Counted from the first letter of the stretch, positions 16,388 to 23,747 are shown. The stretch is 29,995 nt of DNA from Thermoleophilia bacterium (GCA_013362295.1 JABFWJ010000261.1:1-29995); one strand, 5' to 3'. Notes: generated by a model not told the origin, from the letters alone. Program-made: numbers and translations.

Positions 16388-17218
16388 TTAGCGCGAGTCC
16401 GTGAACGCGAGGACGGCGCGGGCGCAGACCTCGGGGCGCTCGCCGATCAGCAGATGGCCGCAATCGGCGATCACGCGCAGCGGCGCGCGTAGCCGCCGGG
16501 CGTATTCGAAACCGTCCGCGAGCGGCACCTGCCGGTCGCGGGCGCCCCAGAGGACGAGCACGGGACAGCGCACCCGGTCGAGGTCGATGCGCGGATCATC
16601 GGCCGCGAGCGCGAGGCCCGCCCCGATCGCGTCGGTGTGCATGGTCGGCCCGCGGAGGAACCCGTGCACCGCACGCTCGGTCAGAACCGCTGGGTTCGAG
16701 ACCTCGAAGCTGCCGAATACGAGCTTGCGCAGCAGCCGGGAGCGCGCGACGCCGCCGACTCGGCGGCCGGCGATCCTCCCGGGCTGGACGAGCCCCGCCA
16801 GCGCGATCGTGATCTCCGCCAGCCGCGTCGAGCTCGAGATCCCGGCCGCCGCTGCGAGGACGAGCCGCCGGACGAGCAGCGGATACCGCTCGGCGAGCCG
16901 GAGCGCCACCACGCCGCCCATCGAGTGGCCGACGACGTCGACCGGCTCCTCGACGATCGCCGTCAGCACGTCCGCGAAGCCCGCCACGCTCGGGGCGGGG
17001 AGCGGCGAGGATCCGCCGTGGCCCGGCAGATCCGGGATGATCAGCCGCCTGCCGGCCAGGAGCGGCGCCAGCTCGGAGAAGTTCCAGGCCGCCCCTCCGA
17101 AGCCGTGCAGGAGCAGGAGCGGCGGCCCCACCCCGCCCTCGAAGCAGCGGATCCGAGCTCCTCGGCGCTGGTACCACCGCTTTTCGAGCCCCTCGAGCAA
17201 GATCGGCGCAGCCGTCAC
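16388..17218 (-). CDS. Alpha/beta-fold hydrolase
   Basis: A 276-aa alpha/beta hydrolase. The oxyanion-hole region is LLLLHGFGGAAWNF, the nucleophile elbow is VGHSMGG, the acid Asp lies in VLVLWGARDRQVPLADG, and the catalytic His lies in IADCGHLLIGERP. The sequence type is that of esterases, haloperoxidase-like and C-C bond hydrolases; the substrate is not evident. The start is GTG 17218 with TAATCG 6 nt upstream and no Shine-Dalgarno (leaderless). It lies 13 bp upstream of tRNA-Pro on the same strand, so the two may share a transcript. Confidence 0.92.
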   Translation of the reverse strand: MTAAPILLEGLEKRWYQRRGARIRCFEGGVGPPLLLLHGFGGAAWNFSELAPLLAGRRLIIPDLPGHGGSSPLPAPSVAGFADVLTAIVEEPVDVVGHSMGGVVALRLAERYPLLVRRLVLAAAAGISSSTRLAEITIALAGLVQPGRIAGRRVGGVARSRLLRKLVFGSFEVSNPAVLTERAVHGFLRGPTMHTDAIGAGLALAADDPRIDLDRVRCPVLVLWGARDRQVPLADGFEYARRLRAPLRVIADCGHLLIGERPEVCARAVLAFTDSR

Positions 17219-17224
17219 CCGGAT

Positions 17225-17234
17225 CGATTATCCT
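17225..17234. promoter_or_regulatory. Overlapping divergent -10 elements
   Basis: CGATTATCCT contains TAATCG on the minus strand (17230-17225), 6 nt before the hydrolase GTG. On the plus strand it contains TATCCT (17229-17234), which could start the leader transcript running to the 56-aa gene. Confidence 0.45.
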
Positions 17235-17243
17235 GGAGTGACT

Positions 17244-17276
17244 ATGAGCTTGACGGTGACAAGGCGGGGCGCGTGA
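17244..17276 (+). CDS. Possible 10-codon leader peptide
   Basis: ATG at 17244 opens a 10-residue reading frame, MSLTVTRRGA, that stops at 17276. It sits about 10 nt after a plus-strand TATCCT box and ahead of an intrinsic terminator and the 56-aa helix-turn-helix gene. No Shine-Dalgarno is seen; it would be near-leaderless. A frame this short can arise by chance. The position is the only argument for it. Confidence 0.25.
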   Translation: MSLTVTRRGA

Positions 17277-17314
17277 AGAGCCCTGTCCTACGCCGAAAGG
17301 AGCTGGAGACCTAG

Positions 17315-17346
17315 CCCGCTCGCGCGTTGTGCGCGGCGGGTTTTTT
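17315..17346 (+). terminator. Intrinsic terminator / attenuator
   Basis: CCCGC-T-CGCGC pairs with GCGCG-GCGGG around the loop GTTGT (10 bp, one bulged T) and is followed by six T residues (17341-17346). It is the best intrinsic terminator in the window. It stands immediately before the Shine-Dalgarno and start of the 56-aa gene, with no annotated gene upstream on this strand. Confidence 0.8.
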
Positions 17347-17361
17347 CGTGGAAGGAGCGAG

Positions 17362-17532
17362 ATGGCAAACCACCTGACGCCCGACGAGCTCTCCAAGGAG
17401 GTCGGGATCGATCGTGACGAAGTGATCCGGATCTGCGTCGAAGAGCACGTGCCGATCTACCACGGGAAGATCGACAAGACGCTGTTCGCGGCACAGCTTC
17501 AGGCGCTAGGGGCGCTGCCAGCACAGCACTAG
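17362..17532 (+). CDS. Small helix-turn-helix protein (56 aa)
   Basis: A 56-aa protein whose first half, LTPDELSKEVGIDRDEVIRICVEEHVPI, looks like a helix-turn-helix of the MerR/excisionase or IF-2 N-domain type. The rest, YHGKIDKTLFAAQLQAL, would form another helix. The ATG has a strong GGAAGGAG 4 nt upstream. It lies 15 nt beyond a strong terminator, which suggests controlled read-through or a promoter inside that gap. Whether it binds DNA or RNA cannot be told. It converges with the Ku gene, with a 15-bp gap. Confidence 0.75.
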   Translation: MANHLTPDELSKEVGIDRDEVIRICVEEHVPIYHGKIDKTLFAAQLQALGALPAQH

Positions 17533-17547
17533 CTTTTCGCCAGGGAC

Positions 17548-18399
17548 CTACTTGGAGGCGGCGGCGCGTTTACGCGGCGCCGCCTTCTTCTTGGGCGCGG
17601 CCGCCGGCTTCTTCTGTGCGGCGGCGACAGACGCCTTCAAGGCTTCCATCAGATCGACGACCGGCGTCGGCGCGGCTTCGACCGGCGCCTCGATCTCGTG
17701 CCCATCGAGCTTCGCCTGGAGCAGCTCGCGCAGCGACTCGCGGTACTCGCTGCGCAGCTCGGTGGCGTCGAACGGCCCGGCGAGCGACGCGATGATCTGC
17801 TTCGCGAGCTCGAGCTCCGGCGCCCGCACCTCGGACGTCGTGACGACCTCGTCGATCTCGTCGTGCTCCTTGACGTCCTCGTGCACGAACAGCGTCTCGA
17901 GCGCGAGCGCATCGCCCTTCGGACGGATCAGACAGAGCTTCTCCTTGCCCGCGAGCACGAAGCGGCCGAGCGCGGCGACCTCGGCATCCTTCATCGCCTC
18001 CAGCAGCAGCGCATACGGCCGGCGCTGCGCCTCGGCGCCCGCGGGCACGAGGAAGTAGGTGCGGTCGAAGTAGATCGGGTCGACCTCCTCGAGCCTGACG
18101 AAGCGGCTGATCTCGATCAGACGGCTGGTGTCGCGGTTCTCGATCGCCTCCAGGTCCGCGTCCTCGACCATCAGGAACTGTCCCTTCGAAACCTCCCAGC
18201 CCTTGACGAGCTCGTCCGACTCGACGTCGCGCTCGTGCACCGGGCACCAGCGCTTCTGCTTGATCGGCGTGCCGCACTCACGGTGCAGCATCCGGAAGGA
18301 GACGTCGGACTGGCGGGCAGCGGGCTTCGTCGCGGGCGCGAGCCCGACGGGGATGTTCACGAGCCCGAAGCTCACGGATCCGTTCCACGTAGTGCGCAT
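17548..18399 (-). CDS. ku: Ku non-homologous end-joining protein
   Basis: A 283-aa prokaryotic Ku. The N-terminus MRTTWNGSVSFGLVNIPVGL, the conserved SFRMLHRECGTPIKQKRWCP and the core YFDRTYFLVPAG are diagnostic. The C-terminus ends in a Lys/Ala/Pro-rich basic tail (about the last 25 residues), as in other actinobacterial Ku proteins where it aids DNA binding. Ku homodimers bind double-strand ends and recruit LigD, which is not in this window. The start is ATG 18399; a TACGAT box lies 10 nt upstream. It is divergent from the acyl-CoA ligase. Confidence 0.96.
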   Translation of the reverse strand: MRTTWNGSVSFGLVNIPVGLAPATKPAARQSDVSFRMLHRECGTPIKQKRWCPVHERDVESDELVKGWEVSKGQFLMVEDADLEAIENRDTSRLIEISRFVRLEEVDPIYFDRTYFLVPAGAEAQRRPYALLLEAMKDAEVAALGRFVLAGKEKLCLIRPKGDALALETLFVHEDVKEHDEIDEVVTTSEVRAPELELAKQIIASLAGPFDATELRSEYRESLRELLQAKLDGHEIEAPVEAAPTPVVDLMEALKASVAAAQKKPAAAPKKKAAPRKRAAASK

Positions 18400-18409
18400 C
18401 TCTCGATTG

Positions 18410-18415
18410 ATCGTA
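18410..18415 (-). promoter_or_regulatory. Putative -10 element for ku
   Basis: TACGAT on the minus strand, 10 nt before the ku ATG, implying a leader of only about 3 nt. Confidence 0.4.
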
Positions 18416-18462
18416 CCTTGGGAGGGCCTGGATTCGCCCTCGCGCCGGTCGTTCCTTCCATC

Positions 18463-18468
18463 TACATT
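18463..18468 (+). promoter_or_regulatory. Putative -10 element for the acyl-CoA ligase
   Basis: TACATT lies 7 nt before GTG 18476. It overlaps the alternative TTG start at 18467, which favours the GTG as the real start. Confidence 0.5.
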
Positions 18469-18475
18469 GAGTGAG

Positions 18476-20167
18476 GTGGCCCGGGCCCGCACGATTGCAA
18501 ACTTGTGGCGGGACGCGGTGGCGGCCTCGCACGCGGATCCCTTGTACCTCGAGCAGGTCGAGGGCGAATGGCGCGAGGTGACGTGGGCCGAGGCGGCGCG
18601 CAGCGTCGACGAGATGGCGAACGGGCTCCTCGCGCTGGGCGTCCGAAGGGGCGATGCGTTCGGGCTTCTGGCCCGTACCAGCCTCGAATGGGCGCTGTTC
18701 GACTTCGCGCTCGCCCTCGTCGGCGCGGTCGGCGCACCGATCTATGCGAACAGCTCGCGGCGGGACGTGCAGTACGTGCTGCAGCACTCCGAGGCGGTCG
18801 GCGTGCTCGTCGAGGACGATGAGCAGCGCGCGAAGGTCTCCGGCGTCGATCACGTGATCGGGTTCGGCGAGCTGGGCGAGCTGCGGGCGCGCGGACGTGC
18901 ATATGCCGCCGAGCATCCGGGCGACCTCGACGAACGCGCGGACTCAATCGAGGAGGACGACCTCTTCACGTTCATCTACACGTCCGGGACGACCGGCCCG
19001 CCGAAGGCGTGCATGATCCGGCACCGGAACTACTACGCGATGGTGCAGAAGGGCGACGAGATGGAGGACCGTCTCACCGAGCCCGGCGACGTGATGCTGC
19101 TCTACCTGCCGCTCGCGCACAACTACGGGCGGCTGCTGCACCTCTCGGCGGCGTACATCGGCTACACGATCGCGTTTCTGCCCGACCCGCTGCTGGCCGG
19201 GACCGAGCTGCCGCGCGTGCGGCCGATGCTCTTCCCGAGCGTGCCCCGCGTCTACGAGAAGATTCACACCGCGGTCGTCGCGAAGTTCGAGGCGGAGACC
19301 GGCGTACGACGCAAGCTGATCGACTGGGCGCTCGATGTCGGCTACCGCGTCTCGAGGCTGAGGCAGGCGAAGCGGCCCGTCCCGCGCGCGCTGCTCGCGC
19401 AGCACAAGCTCGCCGACAAGCTCGTCTACGCGAAGGTCAAGGAGCGTCTCGGCGGCCGCCTTCGCGTCGCGAACGCCGGCGGCGCGCCGCTCTCGCGCGA
19501 CATCGCCGAGTTCTTCCACGCGATCGACATCCTCATCCTCGAGGGCTACGGCCTGTCCGAGGTGACGACCGCGGCGACGGTCAATCGCCACAACGACTTC
19601 AAGTTCGGCACGGTCGGGAAGCCGCTGCCCGGCGTCGAGATCCGCATCGCCGACGACGGCGAGATCCTGATCCGCTCGAACACGGTGTTTGCGGGGTACT
19701 ACCGCGACGAGAGCGCGACCCGCGAGGTGCTCGACGACGAAGGCTTCGTGCACACGGGCGACGTCGGCCACTTCGACGACGACGGCTTCCTCGTCATCAC
19801 CGACCGCAAGAAGGACATCATCGTCACGGCCGGCGGCAAGAACGTCGCACCGCAGAACCTCGAGAACGAGTTGAAGGCGCATCGGATCGTCTCGCAGGCG
19901 CTCGTCGTCGGCGACCGCAAGCCGTACATCGCGGCGCTGATCACCGTCGATCCCGAGGTTGCGAACGGCACCGACGTCCAGGCCGCCGTGCAGGCTGCCG
20001 TCGAGGCGGTCAACGCAGACCGTTCACGCTTCGAGCAGATCAAGCGCTTCGCAGTGCTTCCACGCGAGTTCACGCTCGAGCACGACGAGATCACGCCGAC
20101 GCTGAAGCTGAAGCGCAAGGTCGTCCTGGAGCACTTCGCGGACGAAGCGGCTGCTCTCTACGACTGA
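18476..20167 (+). CDS. Long-chain acyl-CoA synthetase (FadD15-like)
   Basis: A 563-aa AMP-forming ligase that activates fatty acids to acyl-CoA. The phosphate-binding loop is YTSGTTGPPKACMIRHRN (about 167-184). Motif GYGLSEVTTAATVN follows, then TGDVGHFDDDGFLVITDRKK and GGKNVAPQNLE; the C-terminal catalytic Lys lies in PTLKLKRKVV. The shape matches actinobacterial FadD15-type enzymes of about 600 aa. The GTG start is chosen from the upstream -10-like box. It is divergent from ku by 76 bp and is followed by two tandem hairpins. Confidence 0.95.
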   Translation: MARARTIANLWRDAVAASHADPLYLEQVEGEWREVTWAEAARSVDEMANGLLALGVRRGDAFGLLARTSLEWALFDFALALVGAVGAPIYANSSRRDVQYVLQHSEAVGVLVEDDEQRAKVSGVDHVIGFGELGELRARGRAYAAEHPGDLDERADSIEEDDLFTFIYTSGTTGPPKACMIRHRNYYAMVQKGDEMEDRLTEPGDVMLLYLPLAHNYGRLLHLSAAYIGYTIAFLPDPLLAGTELPRVRPMLFPSVPRVYEKIHTAVVAKFEAETGVRRKLIDWALDVGYRVSRLRQAKRPVPRALLAQHKLADKLVYAKVKERLGGRLRVANAGGAPLSRDIAEFFHAIDILILEGYGLSEVTTAATVNRHNDFKFGTVGKPLPGVEIRIADDGEILIRSNTVFAGYYRDESATREVLDDEGFVHTGDVGHFDDDGFLVITDRKKDIIVTAGGKNVAPQNLENELKAHRIVSQALVVGDRKPYIAALITVDPEVANGTDVQAAVQAAVEAVNADRSRFEQIKRFAVLPREFTLEHDEITPTLKLKRKVVLEHFADEAAALYD

Positions 20168-20181
20168 AACCGAACGGCTGG

Positions 20182-20208
20182 AATCTGGTTCGCTTCGCGA
20201 ATCAGGTT
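20182..20208. repeat. Imperfect hairpin repeat, copy 1
   Basis: AATCTGGTTCGC and GCGAATCAGGTT form a 12-bp stem (two wobble pairs) around TTC; outer bases extend it slightly. It lies between the convergent acyl-CoA ligase and NlpC/P60 genes and resembles copy 2. Confidence 0.8.
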
Positions 20209-20218
20209 CTGCTTCTCC

Positions 20219-20251
20219 GCAATCTGATTCGGCGTAGCCGAACCAGATTGC
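20219..20251. repeat. Imperfect hairpin repeat, copy 2
   Basis: GCAATCTGATTCGGC and GCCGAACCAGATTGC form a 15-bp stem with one wobble around GTA. With copy 1 it gives two related hairpins in 70 bp. There is no T-tract on either strand. Confidence 0.85.
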
Positions 20252-20264
20252 AGCAGTTCGAAGT

Positions 20265-21341
20265 TCAGAGGATGCGGCGCGCGCCGACGTAGCTCGCCGC
20301 GTACCAACCTTCGGAGAGGTTGGAGATCTTCACCACGTCGCCGGTGTGCGGCGCGTGCACGAACTGGCCCCCGCCGATGTAGATGCCTTCGTGGCCGAGG
20401 CCGTCGAAGAAGACGAGGTCTCCGCTCTGGAGCTGGTCGCGCGAGACCGGAACGCCCATCCCGTATTGCGCGTACGACGAGTGCGGGAGCGACACCCCGA
20501 CCTGGGCATACGCCCACATCACGAGTCCCGAGCAGTCGAAGCCGCCGGGCGAGGCGCCGCCCCACACGTACGGCGTGCCGAGCTGCGACATGGCGATGCC
20601 GGCGGCCCCGCCGTGCGTCGACGGCGGCGCGACGACGGTTTCCGCCTGCGGCGCGACCGCGGTCACTCCGACGACCGTGTCCTGGCTTTCCTGCTGGTTG
20701 ACGCGGTGGGCGATTGCGATCCGCTGGCGGGCGGCAACGGCCATCTGCAGCTGGCGGGCGTGCTCGGCCGCGACCATCTGTGCGATCTGCCCCTTGATCG
20801 AGGAGAGCAGCTGATTCGCCTGGCCGATCTTCGACTCGATGGACGACTTCGCAGCCGCCCGTTCTGCCACGACGCGCCGCTGCGCCGCACGCTGCTTCGT
20901 GAGCAGCTCGCCGTTCCGCTTGACGGCATGACGGAACGTCTTCACCTGTCCCAGGATCCGCGCGTCGAGCGAGGTGACGCTCTTCGCGCTGTCCATGCGG
21001 CTGATCATGTCGTCGAGGCTGCGCGCGCCGAGGACGACCTCGAGCGTTGAAGCCTGGTCCGAGGTGTAGAGCGTGACGAGGCGTTGCGCGATTATGTGCC
21101 GGCTGCGCTTCAGGTTGTGCTGCGCGAGCCGCAGCTCGTGCCGATTCTCACGCAGGTCGCGCTGAATCTTCGCGAGCTCCTGCGTCGACGCGTAGTACCG
21201 CGAACGAGCCCGCTCGAGCGAATCCGAGAGTTGCTGGAGCTGACCGAGCACTTGCTGGGCCTGCGCACGCTTCGACGAGATCGAAGACGGGTCGGCAAAG
21301 GCCGGGACTGCTGCTGCTGCGAGAGCGATGCAGATGCCCAA
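20265..21341 (-). CDS. Secreted NlpC/P60 peptidoglycan hydrolase with coiled coil
   Basis: A 358-aa protein with a signal-peptide-like start (ICIALAAAAVPAFA). A long coiled coil follows at about 20-215 (CwlO/RipA-like). A C-terminal NlpC/P60 domain at about 245-358 has the catalytic Cys270 (GGFDCSG), His317 (GHEGIY) and a further His329 (FVHAP). It probably cleaves the stem-peptide D-Glu-mDAP bond during wall remodelling. The only conventional start is TTG 21341, which leaves the signal peptide without basic residues. An ATT at 21374 in the same frame would add VIRKPGPAPYVL and supply them. The coiled coil is homologous to that of the divergent 3D-domain protein. Confidence 0.93.
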   Translation of the reverse strand: MGICIALAAAAVPAFADPSSISSKRAQAQQVLGQLQQLSDSLERARSRYYASTQELAKIQRDLRENRHELRLAQHNLKRSRHIIAQRLVTLYTSDQASTLEVVLGARSLDDMISRMDSAKSVTSLDARILGQVKTFRHAVKRNGELLTKQRAAQRRVVAERAAAKSSIESKIGQANQLLSSIKGQIAQMVAAEHARQLQMAVAARQRIAIAHRVNQQESQDTVVGVTAVAPQAETVVAPPSTHGGAAGIAMSQLGTPYVWGGASPGGFDCSGLVMWAYAQVGVSLPHSSYAQYGMGVPVSRDQLQSGDLVFFDGLGHEGIYIGGGQFVHAPHTGDVVKISNLSEGWYAASYVGARRIL

Positions 21342-21381
21342 AAGAACGTACGGCGCCGGTCCCGGCTTACGAATGACGACC

Positions 21382-21412
21382 CCCGGTGCGGGGACGGGAC
21401 GGGCGCACCGGG
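21382..21412 (-). ncRNA. 5'-UTR hairpin of the NlpC/P60 mRNA
   Basis: CCCGGTGCG and CGCACCGGG form a perfect 9-bp inverted repeat around a 13-nt G-rich (plus-strand) loop. It lies between the predicted promoter and the start codon, so it would fold in the leader RNA. No known riboswitch class is recognised. Confidence 0.5.
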
Positions 21413-21437
21413 AGGGGCCGGTACGTCACGACGGGCG

Positions 21438-21467
21438 AGGTTAGCAACCTTTGCGGACGACCGTCAA
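21438..21467 (-). promoter_or_regulatory. Sigma70-type promoter for the NlpC/P60 gene
   Basis: On the minus strand, TTGACG (21467-21462) and TAACCT (21443-21438) are separated by 18 bp. This is the clearest -35/-10 pair in the window. It predicts a start near 21431 and a leader of about 60-90 nt. Confidence 0.65.
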
Positions 21468-21545
21468 CGCACAACTGCCACAAACTCGGGCCGAAACCTC
21501 CTTTTTTCTGCGTCGAGCAGCGACTTCCCTCTTTCGGGAGTGTGG

Positions 21546-21551
21546 TACGGT
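21546..21551 (+). promoter_or_regulatory. Putative -10 element for the 3D-domain gene
   Basis: TACGGT lies 8 nt before GTG 21560 with no Shine-Dalgarno between. No good -35 is visible. Confidence 0.4.
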
Positions 21552-21559
21552 CCGCAACC

Positions 21560-22606
21560 GTGCTCGGGCAGGCACACACGCCGCGTCAGCGGCTCTTGTC
21601 GCTGGCTGCGATCTCGTTGGCCGTGCTTGCCGCTCCGGCAGTCGGTGTCGCGATCCCGTCGCACAGCGCATCCGCGCTGCGGGCGCACGATGCAGCAATC
21701 GCGGCGAAGTCCCGCGCGGCGGTGCTCGATCTCTACTCGCTCGACCAGCAGTACAGCGCGGCGCAGTCGCGGTTGGCGTCGTTGCAGAGACAGACCGAGT
21801 CGCTGCGCGCCGAGCGCGTCAGCCTCACACAACAGCTGACGGTCGCGAAGCGCGGAACGCATCTGGCGCAGAGCCGGCTCGCATCGCGCCTGCGCGTGCT
21901 GTACGAGCAGGGCAACGTCGAACCGCTCGAGATCGTGTTCGGATCGAAGTCGATCGACGAGGCGATGACGAGTCTCGACAACCTCAGCCGCATGACGAAC
22001 CAGGGCGAAGACGTGCTGCGCCAGCTCAAGCACGCGCGCGTGAGCCTCAGCGCGACGTCGAAGCGCCTCGCAGTGCGCGAAGCGGCGCTCGCCGCGTCGG
22101 TGCGACAGGCGCGCGCGACGGCCGACTCACTGGCGTCGGCGCGCGCCGCCCGCAGCGCGTACATCAGCTCGCTTGCCGCCGAGCGTCGCATGACGCAACA
22201 GCAGATCGCCACGGTCGTGGCGGCGGCGAACGCGGCCCAACTGCGGAGCCGCGAACTGGCGCGTGTGACCGCCTCCGAGGCGATCCCGACCGCCGCCAGC
22301 CCGGTCGAGACATCGTATGGTTCGCCGCCGCCGGTTGCCGCGGGCGCCCGGGCGATCACCGTCTCCGCGACCGGCTACGCGCTCGCCGGCGAGACGGCAA
22401 CGGGCCTCGCCGTCGGCTGGGGCGTCGTCGCCGTCGACCCGTCCGTGATCCCGCTGGGAACGCACATGTCGATCCCGGGATACGGCGAGGCGGTCGCAGC
22501 CGACACGGGTGGCGCGATCGTCGGCGCGACGATCGACCTCTGGTTCCCGACGGTCGCGCAAGCGAATGCCTGGGGACGCCGCACCGTGACCGTCGTCCTG
22601 CATTAG
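21560..22606 (+). CDS. Secreted coiled-coil protein with 3D domain
   Basis: A 348-aa protein with a signal peptide (RQRLLSLAAISLAVLAAPAVGVAIPS) and a coiled coil at about 50-250. A C-terminal 3D domain of about 85 residues carries the aspartates in VAVDPSVIPLG, AADTGGAIVG and ATIDLWF. 3D domains have a double-psi barrel related to MltA and are found in Rpf/Sps-type wall lytic proteins, so a lytic transglycosylase-like role is plausible. The coiled coil resembles that of the divergent NlpC/P60 protein (RLRVLYEQGNVEPLEIVFGS versus RLVTLYTSDQASTLEVVLGA). The start GTG 21560 is preferred; GTG 21542 is possible. Confidence 0.9.
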   Translation: MLGQAHTPRQRLLSLAAISLAVLAAPAVGVAIPSHSASALRAHDAAIAAKSRAAVLDLYSLDQQYSAAQSRLASLQRQTESLRAERVSLTQQLTVAKRGTHLAQSRLASRLRVLYEQGNVEPLEIVFGSKSIDEAMTSLDNLSRMTNQGEDVLRQLKHARVSLSATSKRLAVREAALAASVRQARATADSLASARAARSAYISSLAAERRMTQQQIATVVAAANAAQLRSRELARVTASEAIPTAASPVETSYGSPPPVAAGARAITVSATGYALAGETATGLAVGWGVVAVDPSVIPLGTHMSIPGYGEAVAADTGGAIVGATIDLWFPTVAQANAWGRRTVTVVLH

Positions 22607-22618
22607 CCGGGCCGCCGG

Positions 22619-22649
22619 TACACTGGGCGGTCCCGTTCAACCCGCCCAG
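22619..22649 (+). promoter_or_regulatory. Putative -10 box and leader hairpin of the response regulator
   Basis: TACACT (22619-22624) is a good -10 match. CTGGGCGG (22623-22630) and CCGCCCAG (22642-22649) form a perfect 8-bp inverted repeat with an 11-nt loop. It ends just before the TAG that closes the regulator's frame upstream. Confidence 0.4.
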
Positions 22650-22659
22650 GTAGCCCGAG

Positions 22660-23334
22660 CTGAGCGAGACAGCAGAGAACACCGAGTCCTCATCGCCCCG
22701 CGTCCTCCTCGTGGACGACCACGACCTTTTCAGGACGGGGCTGCGCAACCTGCTCGAAGAGCAAGGGGTGCAGGTGGCAGGCGAGTGCGACAACGGCTCG
22801 GATGCGCTGCGCGCGGTGCGCGAACTCGCCCCCGACGTGGTCGTCATGGACCTGAACATGCCGGGCATCAGCGGGGTCGAGGCGACCCGCCAGATCTCGA
22901 TGATCGCGCCGTTGACGCGCGTCCTCGTGCTCACGATCTCGGACCAGGACAGCGACGTGATGGACGCGATCCTCGCCGGCGCCTGCGGCTACCTGCTCAA
23001 GGACTCCTCGATCACCGATCTGATGCAGGGGATCCGGTCGGCCGCGGTGGGCGAATCGCTCGTCTCGCCGACGATCGCCGCGAAGGTGCTGCAGCGCGTC
23101 CGCGCCTCCAGCGCGTCCCACCGCGAGGCCGAGCTGATCCAGTCCGAGCTCTCCGACCGCGAGATCGAGGTGCTGAAGCTGATCGCCAACGGCAAGGACA
23201 ACGCCGTGATCGCCGGCGAGCTGCACATCAGCCCGAAGACGGTCAAGAACCACATCTCGAACATCCTCATGAAGCTGCAGATCGAGAACCGGATCCAGGC
23301 CGCGGTCTACGCGGTCCGGTCGGGGATCGTCTAG
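22660..23334 (+). CDS. NarL/LuxR-type response regulator
   Basis: A receiver domain (RVLLVDDHDLFRTGLRNLL; phospho-acceptor about D64 in VVVMDLNMPG; Thr and Lys in LVLTISD and GYLLKDSS) is followed by a LuxR/GerE helix-turn-helix (LSDREIEVLKLIANGKDNAVIAGELHISPKTVKNHISNIL). The usual start codons give only GTG 22711, which would delete the first beta strand RVLLV. The frame is closed by TAG at 22651, leaving CTG 22660 as the only upstream candidate; it yields 224 aa. No kinase is adjacent. It follows the 3D-domain gene by 53 bp and may control envelope genes. Confidence 0.92.
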   Translation: MSETAENTESSSPRVLLVDDHDLFRTGLRNLLEEQGVQVAGECDNGSDALRAVRELAPDVVVMDLNMPGISGVEATRQISMIAPLTRVLVLTISDQDSDVMDAILAGACGYLLKDSSITDLMQGIRSAAVGESLVSPTIAAKVLQRVRASSASHREAELIQSELSDREIEVLKLIANGKDNAVIAGELHISPKTVKNHISNILMKLQIENRIQAAVYAVRSGIV

Positions 23335-23645
23335 CGGACGGCTGCTTCGAGCCGGACCGCGTCGGCGTGCCGGCGCAGGTCGGCGAGCATCGAGCGGAGC
23401 TCCGCGAGGTCGCCGGTGCTGGTGTCGATGCGCTTCGCGAGGGTCGAGAGCTCGCGAACCTTCTTCTCCGTGTCGCCGCGCTGCAGCCCCTGTGCGACCT
23501 CCGCGGCGCGCTTCTCGAGCCGCCACTTCTCCGCCTCGAGGAACAGCGCGTGCGCGTATCCGTCGGTCAGCGTGCGCTCGATCGCGTCGAGGTCACGCGT
23601 CGGCGCGCCGAGCAGCGCAGTGATCTGTTCATAGAGTTCGGTCAT
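23331..23645 (-). CDS. Conserved-looking small helical protein, function unknown
   Basis: A 104-aa protein with ATG start, not recognised. It is rich in charged, helix-forming sequence (IERTLTDGYAHALFLEAEKW; RGDTEKKVRELSTLAKRIDT; ELRSMLADLRRHADAVRLEA) and looks like a soluble helical bundle or coiled coil, without membrane segments or motifs. It converges with the response regulator and shares CTAG as the two stop codons. The regular heptad-like pattern and full-length frame support a real gene. Confidence 0.65.
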   Translation of the reverse strand: MTELYEQITALLGAPTRDLDAIERTLTDGYAHALFLEAEKWRLEKRAAEVAQGLQRGDTEKKVRELSTLAKRIDTSTGDLAELRSMLADLRRHADAVRLEAAVR

Positions 23646-23747
23646 ACGCCTGGGCCACGCTCGATTCTTCGGTCCACGGCCTCTCACAGCAAGGGCCGCG
23701 AGGCCCATCTTGGCCCCGGCTGAGGCCCACCCCGCCGCACGCTGGGT

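Noticed and set aside
17548..18399. Complete NHEJ operon
   Set aside because: Ku is present but no LigD; the ligase in the window is the NAD-dependent replicative LigA, in another operon.
21342..21480. c-di-AMP (ydaO-type) riboswitch before the NlpC/P60 gene
   Set aside because: Such riboswitches are known before wall hydrolase genes in actinobacteria, but the predicted leader is under 100 nt and lacks the conserved core.
3734..23334. Histidine kinase at 3734 and response regulator at 22660 as a cognate pair
   Set aside because: They are 17 kb apart with unrelated genes between; the kinase is also of a type not usually paired with NarL regulators.
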